Source: Symbiodinium natans (lineage: Eukaryota > Sar > Dinophyceae > Suessiales > Symbiodiniaceae). From it: a DNA stretch of 64,000 bases. The position numbers were made by a program, and so were the translations under genes. The stretch covers positions 346,904 to 410,903 of the forward strand of contig CAJNDS010002253.1 in the NCBI GenBank assembly GCA_905221605.1, written 5' to 3'. Each line of letters opens with the position of its first letter. Position 1 is the stretch's first letter. The notes under the pieces were generated by a model that saw only the letters and a program-made list of their open reading frames with translations, was not told the origin of the DNA and ran no database searches. Below, in pieces: positions 11,420 through 21,319 of this stretch.

Positions 11420-12180
11420 GACCCAAATGGCCCAAGACCTCTTGGCGTCCTCTGAGGCTGAGCAGCTCCTTGGTGGAGAAACAGGTGAAACCGACTTCCT
11501 TGAGAGTTCGGATTGGCCTTTGTCTTCGCTGGACTTGCATCTCAGTGCAGACCTCAAATTTCCCCCGTGCGGAGTCGTGTTGTTTGTCGTTGCTCGACTC
11601 GAATGCTGTCTTGCACGGTGAGGCCTGCACGCATCGTTGGCTTTTCGATCCTCACCAGACTGTCATGAGACTTTTGATCCACGACAAGTCGCCCCAAGGG
11701 CTGCTGCACAGGTCCGTGAAGGGCATGCAACTGGCATGCAAGTGTCTCCCACTTTCTTGAAGCCTGTTTGGCAGGAGCTTCTATACTCCCCGCAGAGAGC
11801 CGTCGCCAATGCATGGCGCGTAAAGCCCTTCAGCATCGCGGCGCTTGGCCTTCACGTTGCAAGCACTTTGGAGCCGGTCGCGGCCCTTCGTCCATACCTT
11901 AGTCATACCATGCCATACCTCAGTGAGCACAGGCCATCGCATGTCTTTCGACGCTTTAACTTCGGAGGCGAAGCTGCGCGACGATCTGGCATGGAAGGTG
12001 GGTGTGCGGGTGCTGTCGAGCTGCGATGGGCAACTGATGTGAGTAGGCGGGCTGGGTGTGTTCTATGCTGGACACCCCTGCTATGGGCGGCCTGACGACA
12101 AGATGCTGAAGCACGCCTGCATTCACAAGTGCCGCTGGCCTATGGTTGCTTGTCTTTCTACAGGGAAGATGCATAGTTCG
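11420..12180 (+). CDS. Exons of an unknown gene sharing a motif with the 17.4 kb gene
   Basis: About 11425-11560 reads AQDLLASSEAEQLLGG followed by DFLESSDWPLSSLDLHL, which closely matches DFLEDSQWPLSSLAAWL near 17450, so the two clusters appear related. Around 11920-12043 another frame reads SFDALTSEAKLRDDLAWKV and VGVRVLSSCDGQL. A third stretch, 12050-12150, reads VFYAGHPCYGRPDDKMLKHA. Each is short, in a different phase and flanked by intron-like DNA. Whether this is a working gene or a decayed copy cannot be decided by eye. Confidence 0.4.
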
Positions 12181-12361
12181 CTTTCAAGGCCAGATGTTGG
12201 GTTCACCATGCGAAGATGACGAAGTCGATCCATCCTTGGCAAGGCTGCATGCGCCGTATCTGAAGAGAATGTTCTTAAAGACTTAAGGCCGAGTTCCTGA
12301 AGCGCATGTTCAACAGCTCTGGCTTCTATGTAAGAGCCCCAGAATCGAGGTGTTGCAATAG

Positions 12362-12545
12362 TTGCCACTGGACGCATGCAGCATCCTCTTCCATGAGGGC
12401 TTCAACATGTTTCAACCGCTCCCTGTGCAGGAGGAAGTTCCCTGGTCAGTGCCGGAGGCTTTGAGTGAGCTCAGCAGCCTGTGGCGACGGGAGCCTTCCA
12501 TCAGCAACGCCGACATCGTCGTCTGCGGGAGCCCCAGAGCAGAGA
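12362..12545 (+). CDS. Exon with glycosyltransferase-like 'ADIVVCGSPRA' segment
   Basis: The + frame from about 12371 reads FNMFQPLPVQEEVPWSVPEA, then a helix-like WRREPSISNADIVVCGSPRA, and ends near 12540. The pattern of a helix followed by a beta strand of the type ADxxVCGxP recalls an exostosin/GT-B-like family that I remember as expanded in dinoflagellates. It has a counterpart at 18.2 kb (MADMFLLHADLQVCTGP). The assignment is by memory and weak. A 5' G/A-rich run follows the exon. Confidence 0.4.
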
Positions 12546-12716
12546 ACGAGAATGAAAATGGGTGAAGGGATGGAAACGAAGACTGAAAGCTGAAAGCAGA
12601 TACTGAGAGACGGGTGCGATCCGCGATCCGTTCACTGGAGGCTCCGGCCCGATGTCGCTGTGCTACTTGATTGACGTCCTCGCTCCTTCGACTCCACTTG
12701 CCGCTGGGATGGTGAT

Positions 12717-12803
12717 GGCAGATTGCTCTGCATTGCTCTGCTTTGCCCTGCATTGCTCTGCATTGCTTTTGCATTGCTTTTGCATTGCCCTGCATTGCCC
12801 TGC
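12717..12803 (+). repeat. 10-bp tandem repeat, CATTGCTCTG family
   Basis: Eight units, mostly exactly 10 bp (ATTGCTCTGC, ATTGCCCTGC) with two 11-bp units (ATTGCTTTTGC). A closely related array recurs at 13.6 kb. Confidence 0.85.
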
Positions 12804-13139
12804 GATCTGAGGCATCGCCCACCTAAGCCTTCGCCAAAGGCGTTTTGAAGGATATCTAGTGTGCTCCTTTTCTCGCCTTAGAAACGGTTAGCTGTCCTGC
12901 TGAGCTGTGCCTTCCCAAAGCCGGCTCCCCCCGAGCTGCCCGACTGATGGGCGCCCATCCTGCAGCTTACGCTGGCCGCATTGCCACTGAGCTGGCGGCC
13001 CCACGCTTTCCAGGGTGTGCCCCCCAAAGGCCGCATTATCGGCCAAGCCCCGTTCCCATATGCCCTGGGCGGCGCCCAGTTCTGCCACCAGAATGAACTT
13101 TCGACCAGCGGGGGGCATACACTTACGTGTAGGAGGTGC

Positions 13140-13325
13140 CCACACAGATCATCGCCGGGGTGACTTTCGCGAGCGCTCTGCCCGAGGCGTTCATCGACAA
13201 GGTAAGCTACGGTCTGATGTGGGGCATCGCTGTCAGCAAGGTGTGGCACCCGCATTTCATGCGGGTGTCTCGGGCGACCTGCTGCGCCTTCTCCGCTCAC
13301 GTGCTAGCCACTGTCGCCTGGTGAA
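13140..13325 (+). CDS. Possible exon, unknown
   Basis: After a polypurine/AG region, the frame at 13136-13321 reads PTQIIAGVTFASALPEAFID and then GLMWGIAVSKVWHPHFMRV, partly hydrophobic. It may be an exon of the same 11-16 kb gene. An overlapping frame is also open, so support is limited. Confidence 0.25.
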
Positions 13326-13599
13326 CGTCACACAGCTTGTCGCAGCCTATAGTTTCTTTGACAAGGAGATGTTTACAGCTTAGCTACGCCAAGTTGTCTG
13401 GGTTTCGTGCCACTCTCTGACGTAGGTGCTGGCAGAGGTTCGGGTGGCCTGGAGTCTGCCAGCGAGGTGTTGCAGGCACAAACTGGCGTTTCGGAGGCAG
13501 GAATGTGTGCCCCAGCCGCCTTTTCCCTTCAGGCGGTCCGGCACTGAAGGCTTTCTATTTTGGCATACATGCCTCGGCAATGTTCCGCATTTCTCTGCG

Positions 13600-13672
13600 T
13601 TGTTCGGCGTTGCCCTGCATTACCCTGCATTGCTCTGCATTGCTCTACGTTGCTCTACGTTGCTCTACAATC
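13600..13672 (+). repeat. 10-bp tandem repeat, second CATTGCTCTG-type array
   Basis: Units GTTGCCCTGC, ATTACCCTGC, ATTGCTCTGC and ACGTTGCTCT run in tandem with 10-bp spacing. The sequence family is the same as the array 0.9 kb upstream, suggesting shared origin or a common slippage motif. Confidence 0.8.
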
Positions 13673-14218
13673 TACAAAGTGGCGTCCTCGAACAGAGTCG
13701 GGAAGAATCGTTGAGAGCCAGCTGAGGTGGTGCCGGTCTGCTCCCAGTTGCTTTGGGGAGCTCCCCCAGGCAAAGACTTTCGAGCAATGCTCTTGGGACA
13801 CGCGCGGGCCTCGCAGTTAGCCCCAGCCTGCCGATCCTTAGCAGCCCCTGGCCATCCCAGGTCCGCGCCATGACGCAAAATCCCAGGCCTGAGCCTAAGA
13901 GGGCTGAGGATAGCAACCGAAGCAAGGCAGAGAACCTTCAAAAGTATCTGTAGAGTGACTTTGTGTCACTGTGGTATCTTGTCGTTCCCATTTTTGTTGC
14001 GTGTTTTGTTATACATGTTTTGCGAGGCGAGTGGTGGTGGCCTGCAATGTTTTTGCAGCTTCGCAGTGCCTCTACCAGACCGGTGTCAGCCTTCCGGCCC
14101 CCCGTCTGCCAAAGAGTCTCAAAGGGCCTCAAAGGGTCTCACAGTGCCAGCAATGGCTCTCTTGGAAAGCGCTCGGTGATGTCTCTGACTCTCCCCCCCT
14201 CTCTCTGCTTCGGAGTTC

Positions 14219-14618
14219 TTGTTGGAGTTCTTTCATCTCTCGCAGACTTTGCCTGATGCCTCGCCTTTCTTTCAACACTTTCTGAGTGAGTTTTGCGCTC
14301 ATGAGCGCACATGGAGAAAGGTTGTCGAGCGTGTGGCACACTACCTCCCGCCGAGTGTGGCCTGGAAAGCCCAAGAAGCAGATCATTGGAAGGAGGCGCA
14401 GCGTTGCCCGGCCCCTCGTGCACAGAGATAGAGTTGACGCATGTTGACGCTTGCGCCTGAAGACGTGAACTCTGGAGGTGTTGGTCCTGCGAGCACGCTA
14501 CTGGCACCGGCTCCCGGGGCAGTACTTCATGGATGTCCTGGAAGCGTACTTGCGGCTCAACGAAGTCAGCTTTGAGACTCAGATGCTTCGATTGGTGCCG
14601 TGGATCATGAATTTCTGA
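14219..14618 (+). CDS. Two probable exons of an unknown gene
   Basis: About 14219-14400 reads SLLEFFHLSQTLPDASPFF and then ERTWRKVVERVAHYLPPSVA. From 14472 to a TGA at about 14619-14621 another frame reads EVLVLRARYWHRLPGQYFMD then VLEAYLRLNEVSFETQMLRL and ends VPWIMNF. Both look like genuine helical protein. The second has no start codon, as expected of an internal or terminal exon. No family recognised. They lie in the same direction as the neighbouring exons. Confidence 0.45.
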
Positions 14619-14859
14619 ATGGCACCGCATCCGGGCCTGCCGCGGGGTGCCCATGAGGCCACAACTACACCTTCGTGATGGCCGCATCATTCGGACCTGA
14701 CGAGCTACCGACACTCAATGCCCATTACGTTACGTAAAACAAAGTGACCGGCTTGGCCTGCTTGTAATCCGCTCAATATGAATTTGTTCTTGAGGCCTCA
14801 TGAGATTGCCAACTATCGTGCCACGGTCCTCGTCCCCAATGACTTGACGGTGGCCCGTC

Positions 14860-15600
14860 TTGTCACTTGTTGCGAGGGCAGTGTGAACGTTTGGAAGCAA
14901 ATGCGCAATTCACCAAAGCATCACGCTGCCATAAAGTGGAGACTCTGTGGCATCAGAACTGGTTGAACGGGTCACAAGGCTTCAGGCAAGGGAGGGGACA
15001 TGAAAAGGGAGGGGACATGACACTTCAGAAGCTCTCGCCTCGGTATTGTGCATCAGTGTCATCAATATCATGTGATTAACATCAGTGATTGTCCACCCAC
15101 GACACGGAGAGAGGGGATTATTACAGAACGTATTCCTGTCACTTTCCCAACGTCTTTGCCTAGGATCATGAGGTTGCGTTGTTGTTTGGGGTTGGTGCGC
15201 TAAGTCAAAGACGGACCTAAGATGTGTGGCCATGATGTAGTTGTTGTGGGTTGAAGGCATGTGGACAGAGCCGTTGGCAGGTCTTCGCTTTCATCGAAGT
15301 CTACGCACTAGGCCACGGCCTCGCTCAGCGCACCATTGAAGCAGCTTGCCAAGATGTTGTCATATTTAGTCGGCGGCTGAGAGGTGTCCCAATTTTCGTT
15401 CCTCACCCATCATGGCTTTACCGCTTGCGACGTGTCGTGCGCTAAGCTTTGTGTGCCTGTGGCACTGACAAATTAGCAGTGGTCTGTGTTCTGACTTTCT
15501 GCTGCCGAGGCTGCTCCTTTTGGATTTCTCCAACCAGCCTTTGTGCTTCCAGATGTGTCTGAAGTACACCGCAAGTTCAAGCCGCTCGCCCATAGAGAGC
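14860..15600 (+). CDS. Scattered possible exons
   Basis: 14868-14975 reads GQCERLEANAQFTKASRCHK then VETLWHQNWLN. 15270-15390 reads RWQVFAFIEVYALGHGLAQ followed by RTIEAACQDVVIFSRRLRG. About 15480-15600 a further frame is open. All are + strand and short. A 16-bp direct duplication (AAGGGAGGGGACATGA) lies at about 14988-15020 between them. Confidence 0.3.
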
Positions 15601-15684
15601 TTTAGATGTTCGATGTGTTGAGTAACTGAGCCTACTCACACTTCTGGATTCTGCAGCTAAGGTACCCTCCCTTTCTCTCCGGAG

Positions 15685-16030
15685 ATGGTGGCCGGACCGA
15701 CCTCTTTACGTTTCTGTTCTGGCAGCAAACGTCGGAGCTTCACTCCCGACCTCACGCCAGAAGCTCGGAGGGAAGTCGTTCCTGGGGTTCTTGGGGGGGG
15801 CTTCCTGGCTGTTGAGGTTCAGCAGTTCGGCAGCATCCCGGAGCTGATCCAGCTCGCCTCCGCGGACGCTGCGGAGCTGCATGCGATCAGCCGAGGGATG
15901 GCGGAGCACCTGGCACAGCTTCGCCAGATGGCCTTGGCCTTTTGGAAGGACACCCTCAAGACTTGCCTGGATGCTCAGACAGTTCTTACGGCGCATACGG
16001 TTCCCACGACCGAGGGATCCACCTCCCATT
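15685..16030 (+). CDS. Helical exon, unknown function
   Basis: The frame reads SFTPDLTPEARREVVPGVLG, then FGSIPELIQLASADAAELHA, ISRGMAEHLAQLRQMALAFW and KDTLKTCLD. This is regular amphipathic helix and good coding character. After about residue 105 the frame runs into TA repeats and the G tract and is no longer credible, so the 364-codon open frame is mostly read-through. It may be the 3' part of the 11-16 kb gene. Confidence 0.45.
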
Positions 16031-16171
16031 ACACACCCACACACATCACACACTCCATCGATGGGTTCGAGGGGAGACTGGGTGCTGTGGGCACGATGCT
16101 GGACTGCTCGTCGGAAGAACATGGGGCACCTCGGGTGGCAACAAAGACCTGTGCCTGTGAAGTGCCTTTGT

Positions 16172-16200
16172 GCATGTATATATATATATATATATGTATG
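16172..16200. repeat. (TA)n microsatellite
   Basis: GTATATATA-type run between about 16176 and 16197, directly before the G tract. Confidence 0.85.
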
Positions 16201-16264
16201 GCCACCGCCAGTGCCGCCGACCCCAGACCCAAGACAGTCGCATTGGGGCGGAAGGCAGGGTGGA

Positions 16265-16489
16265 GCGCGGGCAGGCGGGGGGGGCGGGGGCGGGGGGGGT
16301 GGGGGTGGGTGGCGGTGGAAAGGGGGGCGGGGGTGGGGGGTGACGGCAGAGGGTTGGTGTCGGATGAGGGAGTTGGGGGCGGAAGGCAGGGGTGGACTGG
16401 GGGGCATAGAGATGAAGAAGCGATGAGAGCGGTGAGGGCGGTGATGGGGGGTGGGGGGGGGGGTGGGGGGGGTGGGGGAGGGGGGGGGG

Positions 16490-16520
<31 letters not shown>

Positions 16521-16614
16521 GGGGGGGGGGGTTGGGGGGGGTGTGGGGGGGGGGGGGGGGGGGGGGGGGGGTGGGGGGGGTGGGGGGGGTGGGGGGGGGG
16601 GGGTGGTCGGGCAT
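16265..16614 (+). repeat. 350-bp G tract (potential G-quadruplex)
   Basis: The + strand is overwhelmingly G with single T, A or C interruptions; the purest part is 16447-16605. It generates long glycine or proline pseudo-ORFs in several frames on both strands, none of which is protein. Runs of this kind can form G-quadruplexes and are error-prone in assembly. Confidence 0.9.
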
Positions 16615-16800
16615 GCACTGGACCCTTTAAACCACCTGAATGGATGGGGTGGGGGGGGGTCAAAGGTCCAATTCAAGGCGTCATGGGTGAGGGCGATGGG
16701 TGGCGGGGTTTGGGCATGCACTGAAGCCAAACAATGCAAAAACACTCCAATTCAAGGTGTCATGAGCAGCATGCTGTGAGAGCGGGTGAGGGCGGTGAGG
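16607..16800 (+). repeat. Two diverged copies of a ~103-bp unit
   Basis: GGGCATGCACTG occurs at about 16608 and 16712. Each copy is followed 50-70 bp later by TCCAATTCAAGG(C/T)GTCATG and then GTGAGGGCG(A/G)TGG. The first copy carries the end of the G tract. This suggests that the G-rich run is part of a larger tandem repeat unit. Confidence 0.6.
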
Positions 16801-16848
16801 GCGGTGGGGGGTCTTCACTGACGCCGCCCTGCTACCGCTGGGGTAGGC

Positions 16849-16849
<1 letters not shown>

Positions 16850-16883
<34 letters not shown>

Positions 16884-16908
16884 GATAGATAGATAGATAG
16901 ATAGATAG
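16850..16908. repeat. (TA)n(GATA)n microsatellite
   Basis: TA repeats to about 16880 followed by seven GATA units to 16908. Similar TA/GATA blocks occur at 2.8 kb. Confidence 0.9.
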
Positions 16909-17111
16909 TGTGTGCGTGGCATTATGGCGCATCATGCTGCATTGGCGGTGCTGGCGCAAGGGCCAGCTTCCAAAACTATGTTGAGGCATGGAACGACTTT
17001 CGGCGAGCTTTTCAAATAAATGCAGCGTCCGGCTTCCCGATAAACTGGGAACTCCAGGCAGATTCTGGTTGCTGGAGTGCAAGTTGAACACATGTGCATG
17101 GTGAGTTGCAG

Positions 17112-20100
17112 GCCATGGCGAAAGCCTTGTGGGACGCCGTTCGAACATCTCCAGACACCCTGGCTGCTGCATCGGCGCTGTTCCATCAGGTGCCGTTGAG
17201 ACTTCGCATGTTGCTGCATCCACTTCCTTGCCTTTGCAGGTTCTAATCGGTGCGGCCGCTCCGGACTTGGTCTCGAACTCGCGACACTGCCACTACGGAC
17301 TGGTGGCGGCTCTCTCCGTGCTCTCAAGGCACAGCACAGATTCGAAAGACCCTCCCGGACAGCCCGGGGATGGTCCGCAAGGGCAAGTGGGTCGGCATTA
17401 CATGGAGATGGCGCTGCGCCTGCTCGGTGGTGGCGCTGCCGCACTGGACTTCCTTGAGGACTCCCAGTGGCCCTTGTCATCGTTGGCAGCGTGGCTTAAA
17501 AAAGGGATCCGGAAGTATCCATTTGTCACTCTCCCTCAACATTGTTCCTAGTGCATGCTAACTGTACGAACACTCTTAGCCGAGGACATCATTTCTTTGC
17601 AGATGTTGAAGAGCTCCTGTCACGATGGCTGCACCTTGGGTCACAACATGGGCTCTGCCCATGCCAGGGCAGTTGTCGAGAGCCTGGTGCCTTGGACAGT
17701 TCGTGGCGAGATGTTTTTGGCCACAGAGGCGGTGGAGAAAGCATCAAGCTCATTACTGCTTGGGATGTGGAAGTTGGCGGTTGTCGGAGCTCATCCAAGC
17801 CTCTGCGCGGACATTGCAACTGCACTACACTCTGCTTTGGATGGGCGATCTGAGCATCGGTATTTTGGATTGAGCTGCCCGAAGCATCATGCGGCCTCCC
17901 ATCATTGCAGTTTTCGCTGTGAGGTGTCTGGCCCCCAGCCTGTAGAGACATGTACTACTGCGCATCTCTGCTCTATATCATGATGCACCGCAAATCGCCA
18001 CTGCGAGGCTTGGGCAGTGTGAGAACGACCAAATATTCGACCAAATTCTGAGCCGCATGATGAACTGGGCTGAGTTTGATGAGCTTGAGTACGCTGAGGA
18101 GGCGGAACTTCATTGCAGTAGCCACGTCGATACTGATGCCACAGTGCCACACGCCAGTCCCAGGTCTTGCGCAAGGAGCTTCATGGCATCGTGATGGCGG
18201 ACATGTTCTTGCTTCATGCGGATCTGCAAGTTTGCACCGGTCCGTACATTCTCTGCTATATGATGCAGCAAGTCCTGCATACTCCCTTCCTGGTATATTC
18301 TGGCTGAAGCCTCAGCTAATTAAATCACTTTGGGAACATGCAGCGCAAGTCCTGATGTTCTGCTCGAGGTTTGGCCTTGACCTACTTAGCATCCGCGGAG
18401 AAGCTTGGGGGATTGTTGCAATCTGCCCGCTCGGCAGCTTTGGTGGGTTCAGGCTGGTCAGGGTCCGCATGATAGACAGGACATGCACGAGGCTGCATAT
18501 GGCTGCATAGCTTAGTCCCCCGTGATCCGAAAAGGTGACGAGACTGCAAGAGCGGCATTCGCCGGATCCTTGGGCCTGGTAGGGTAGTTGTCCATCAGTT
18601 CTTTCAACATGTCATAAGCAGTTCATGGTTACCTTGGCTGACTTTCCACCGTCAGGTTGTGACAGACTTGGTAAGGGCGGCTCAGTTCCACCACGCCACT
18701 GACATCTGGGTACCAGTGGTTCCTCCGCTCTCTTTATACCAGAAGAAAGCTCATTCAGGAGAGACAATGTTGTGCAAAGGGCCGCCATGCGCCTCGGTGC
18801 ATTTGCAGTTGCTGACAGGACATTTCGCCCTGCATCCCCGTGCGATTGCACTTCGTCCAGAGCTCTGGCGCTTGGCACCCAGAAGCTTCAGCTCCGAAAG
18901 GTCTGGAAGTTTAAGATACGTTCGCTGGTTCTGGGAGTACTCAATCTTCAATCATCACATCAACAGCTGTTCGCTTAAGTTTGCTCTCGCCACTTCCTGC
19001 CACAGACCCTTTTGGCCTCTGCGCCTGTCAAGGCGCACCAAGCAAGAAAGAGGCATTGAGAGCCATTGAGGGCCTATCGCATGAAGCTGGACTCGCAAGT
19101 GAGTCGCAAGACATCGCCACGTGAGAGACAATGGTCAGAATTCTTGTGGAAGGTTTCAACATGTTTCAACAGTAAGAACACGAGCCTGAAATCCTGGAGG
19201 ACAGTGCAGCGGGAGCACTGCAAGAGAGCAAGGGCGGTTGCCATTGCGAGCAGAAGCTTGTGAAAGACACGCGCAGAACAACTGTTTGGCTAAGCGCAGT
19301 CGAATCGCAATGCGGCTCTCCGATTTCATGCCTCCGTTGCAAGTTAACAGCAGTTGATACAGAAAGTCGCTTCAGCAGACATGTGGGAAGGCGTGTTACA
19401 TCATGCAGGAGCTGTTTACTGCAAGAACCTCGCTTTGTAGTCATGGTGACTAGGCCCGTTGGTTACAGAGGTCGTGCTGCCTTCGGCCCTGCGTTTCGGG
19501 GTCTGCTCCGCTACGTCGTTCCTGGAGAAACTTTGGTGGCTGCTTGGCATGCATGGAATTGTCGATGCTTTGGGTGCTTTCGGAGAGCAGTTCCGGCCAT
19601 TGGGCTGACACTGTCCATTAGGATAAGGGGGTTCAGATTGACACCGCTGAAGGGTTCATCTTTTAGTCAGCTGAGTCGCACGTGCATTTACTGGGCGTGG
19701 TTTAGTCAATGGGCAGGTTGACGGTGGTACCACATGTTGTGTGCGCTTGCTGGTGGTATGCCCACGAATTCGCTTGTGGCAAGTTACAGAGCCGTTTGCT
19801 GATTGGCTGCACCAATCGCACCGCAAGGCTTTTCAGGCACATTATCTTCCTTTGAGCCGCTCATCTGAATTGGTGTCGCTTTTGCTGACTGGTACTGTAA
19901 AGTGGCCAGGTGCAATTCTGTCCTATGATGCTGCCCTGTTAATTCCGTGGGACAATGATGTGTGCAGCTCAGACGTTGCGCTGCAGACATCCGCGTTGGA
20001 ATGTGCGTGTGTGATATTTTGATTTCACAGGTGATGTCGTTCTTCGAGTTATACCACGCTGCTGCTTAGCTGATGCCACTTCAGAGGGCCCAGTTCAAAG

Positions 20101-20748
20101 AGAAGCAAACCTCTTTTTCGCTTTATCTTTCAATGCTCCCTCCTCGTCCCTTCTCCATGTCCCCAGACTGAGGCCATGCCGCTGTTGTTGCCGAGCCAGA
20201 GGCTCATGGCCAAGTGGCTCCCTGCTGTGCGGTGGGGTTCCTTGGAGTATGACCGGGTAGCAGGTGGCGCTCCCATGTGTTTGGCGGCCTTGGGGCAGAC
20301 CAAGCAAGGGCGGCAAGCACCTTGGATGAACCAATCCACCTTGGCCGCTGCACTGGAAGGAGGAGCTTTGGGATGGATTGGGGCCACTGACTACTACCGG
20401 CTGCCTCATGTTCTTCACTTCGACTCCGTCGTATCTATTGGAGGCTTGATGCAGGGGCCACTGCTCCGTGAGGCGAGTATGAAGATGAGGACATCGAGCC
20501 AAAGAGTCCGAACACACGCTCTGGCTTTCTACAGCAGCGTTCTGCTGCGCTTGCTCGGAGAGAGGCCTCTGGAAGCGAGCATCCAAGCGTTTCAAGCACG
20601 ACGTCAGGCACGGCAAGGGCGAAGTCTGAACGTGGAAGAACGGCAAAGCCGACATTGGCAGCAACTTCCAGAAGGAGGTACTTGCCGGCAGGGCTTCATC
20701 ACACAGGCTGACTTCGCACAGGCTCCGCGGCAGGACGTTGAGTGTCAT
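17112..20748 (+). CDS. Putative glycosyltransferase-like protein (multi-exon, dinoflagellate family)
   Basis: Readable + strand exons: 17112-17208 (AMAKALWDAVRTSPDTLAAA); 17240-17500 (HYMEMALRLLGGGAAALDFL and EDSQWPLSSLAAWL); about 17604-17855; 17990-18118 (IFDQILSRMMNWAEFDELEY); 18163-18310 (VLRKELHGIVMADMFLLHAD, LQVCTGPYILCYMMQQVLH, TPFLVYSG); 18657-18740 (HATDIWVPVVPPLSLY); and 20176-20748 (AVRWGSLEYDRVAGGAPMC, DYYRLPHVLHFDSVVSIGG). The ADMFLLHADLQVCTGPY strand-loop and the VPVVPPL and YRLPHVxHF segments resemble, from memory, an exostosin/GT-B-like family in dinoflagellates. No catalytic site is confirmed and the donor sugar is unknown. Junctions are unresolved and stops inside some segments could be introns or decay. 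A related exon lies at 12.4 kb. Confidence 0.45.
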
Positions 20749-20825
20749 ATAGTGTCATTCCTATGCCGTGTTGCTGCTAGAGAACATGCAATCTCTCCGA
20801 ATCTATTCCCTTTGTGATGTAAGGC

Positions 20826-21130
20826 TTAGTTCTTGCGATGGCTTGCCTTGCCCCGTGTTTTCAGCCGGGAACGAGGCTGATGCGGTGGCGTCAGCCCACT
20901 TGGGGCTCAACCAGTGCCTTCAACTCTGCGATGAGACTGCTGGCTGTGTAATTGCGGCAGCGGCCTTACGACATGAGAAGTCGACTGCGAGCAAGAGGTG
21001 GCAGTGCTACCATGTGTGGATCAGGCTTTCAACGGCCTCACCTGCATGGTGTATGGCGAGGAATGTGAGCCTGCCAATCTGCGTCGTGAAGGATCGCGTG
21101 CTCTGCTACCCAAAGCAATCTGTGGGATTC
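20826..21130 (+). CDS. Cysteine-rich, PAN-like exon
   Basis: The frame reads LSSCDGLPCPVFSAGNEAD, then LGLNQCLQLCDETAGCVIAA, WQCYHVW, and further Cys up to YPKQSVGFC. The spacing CxxxCxxxxxC around residue 45 resembles a PAN/Apple core helix (QCLQxCxxxxxC). It starts right after the last exon of the glycosyltransferase-like cluster and may be a separate extracellular gene. Continuation to about 21315 becomes hydrophobic (SALVFVLMLTGPVVAVV). Confidence 0.35.
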
Positions 21131-21319
21131 TGTAAACATGTGCAACGAGCAATGTGCACTTTTCTTGAGCTTAGTGCATTAGTTTTTGTGCTGATGTTGA
21201 CCGGTCCCGTGGTAGCTGTTGTTGATGCTAGGCTTCTGTTGCAACCGCAATGCTGCTGTTGGCCGCTGTCCTTTCGGCCAGGAGACCGTGAGCTGTATGT
21301 TGCTTGGAAGCGCAAATGA

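Noticed and set aside
15706-16779. Glycine- and proline-rich ORFs of 200-364 codons on both strands
   Set aside because: They are read-through of the G tract and TA repeat. Only the first ~105 codons of the + frame (15685 onward) look like protein.
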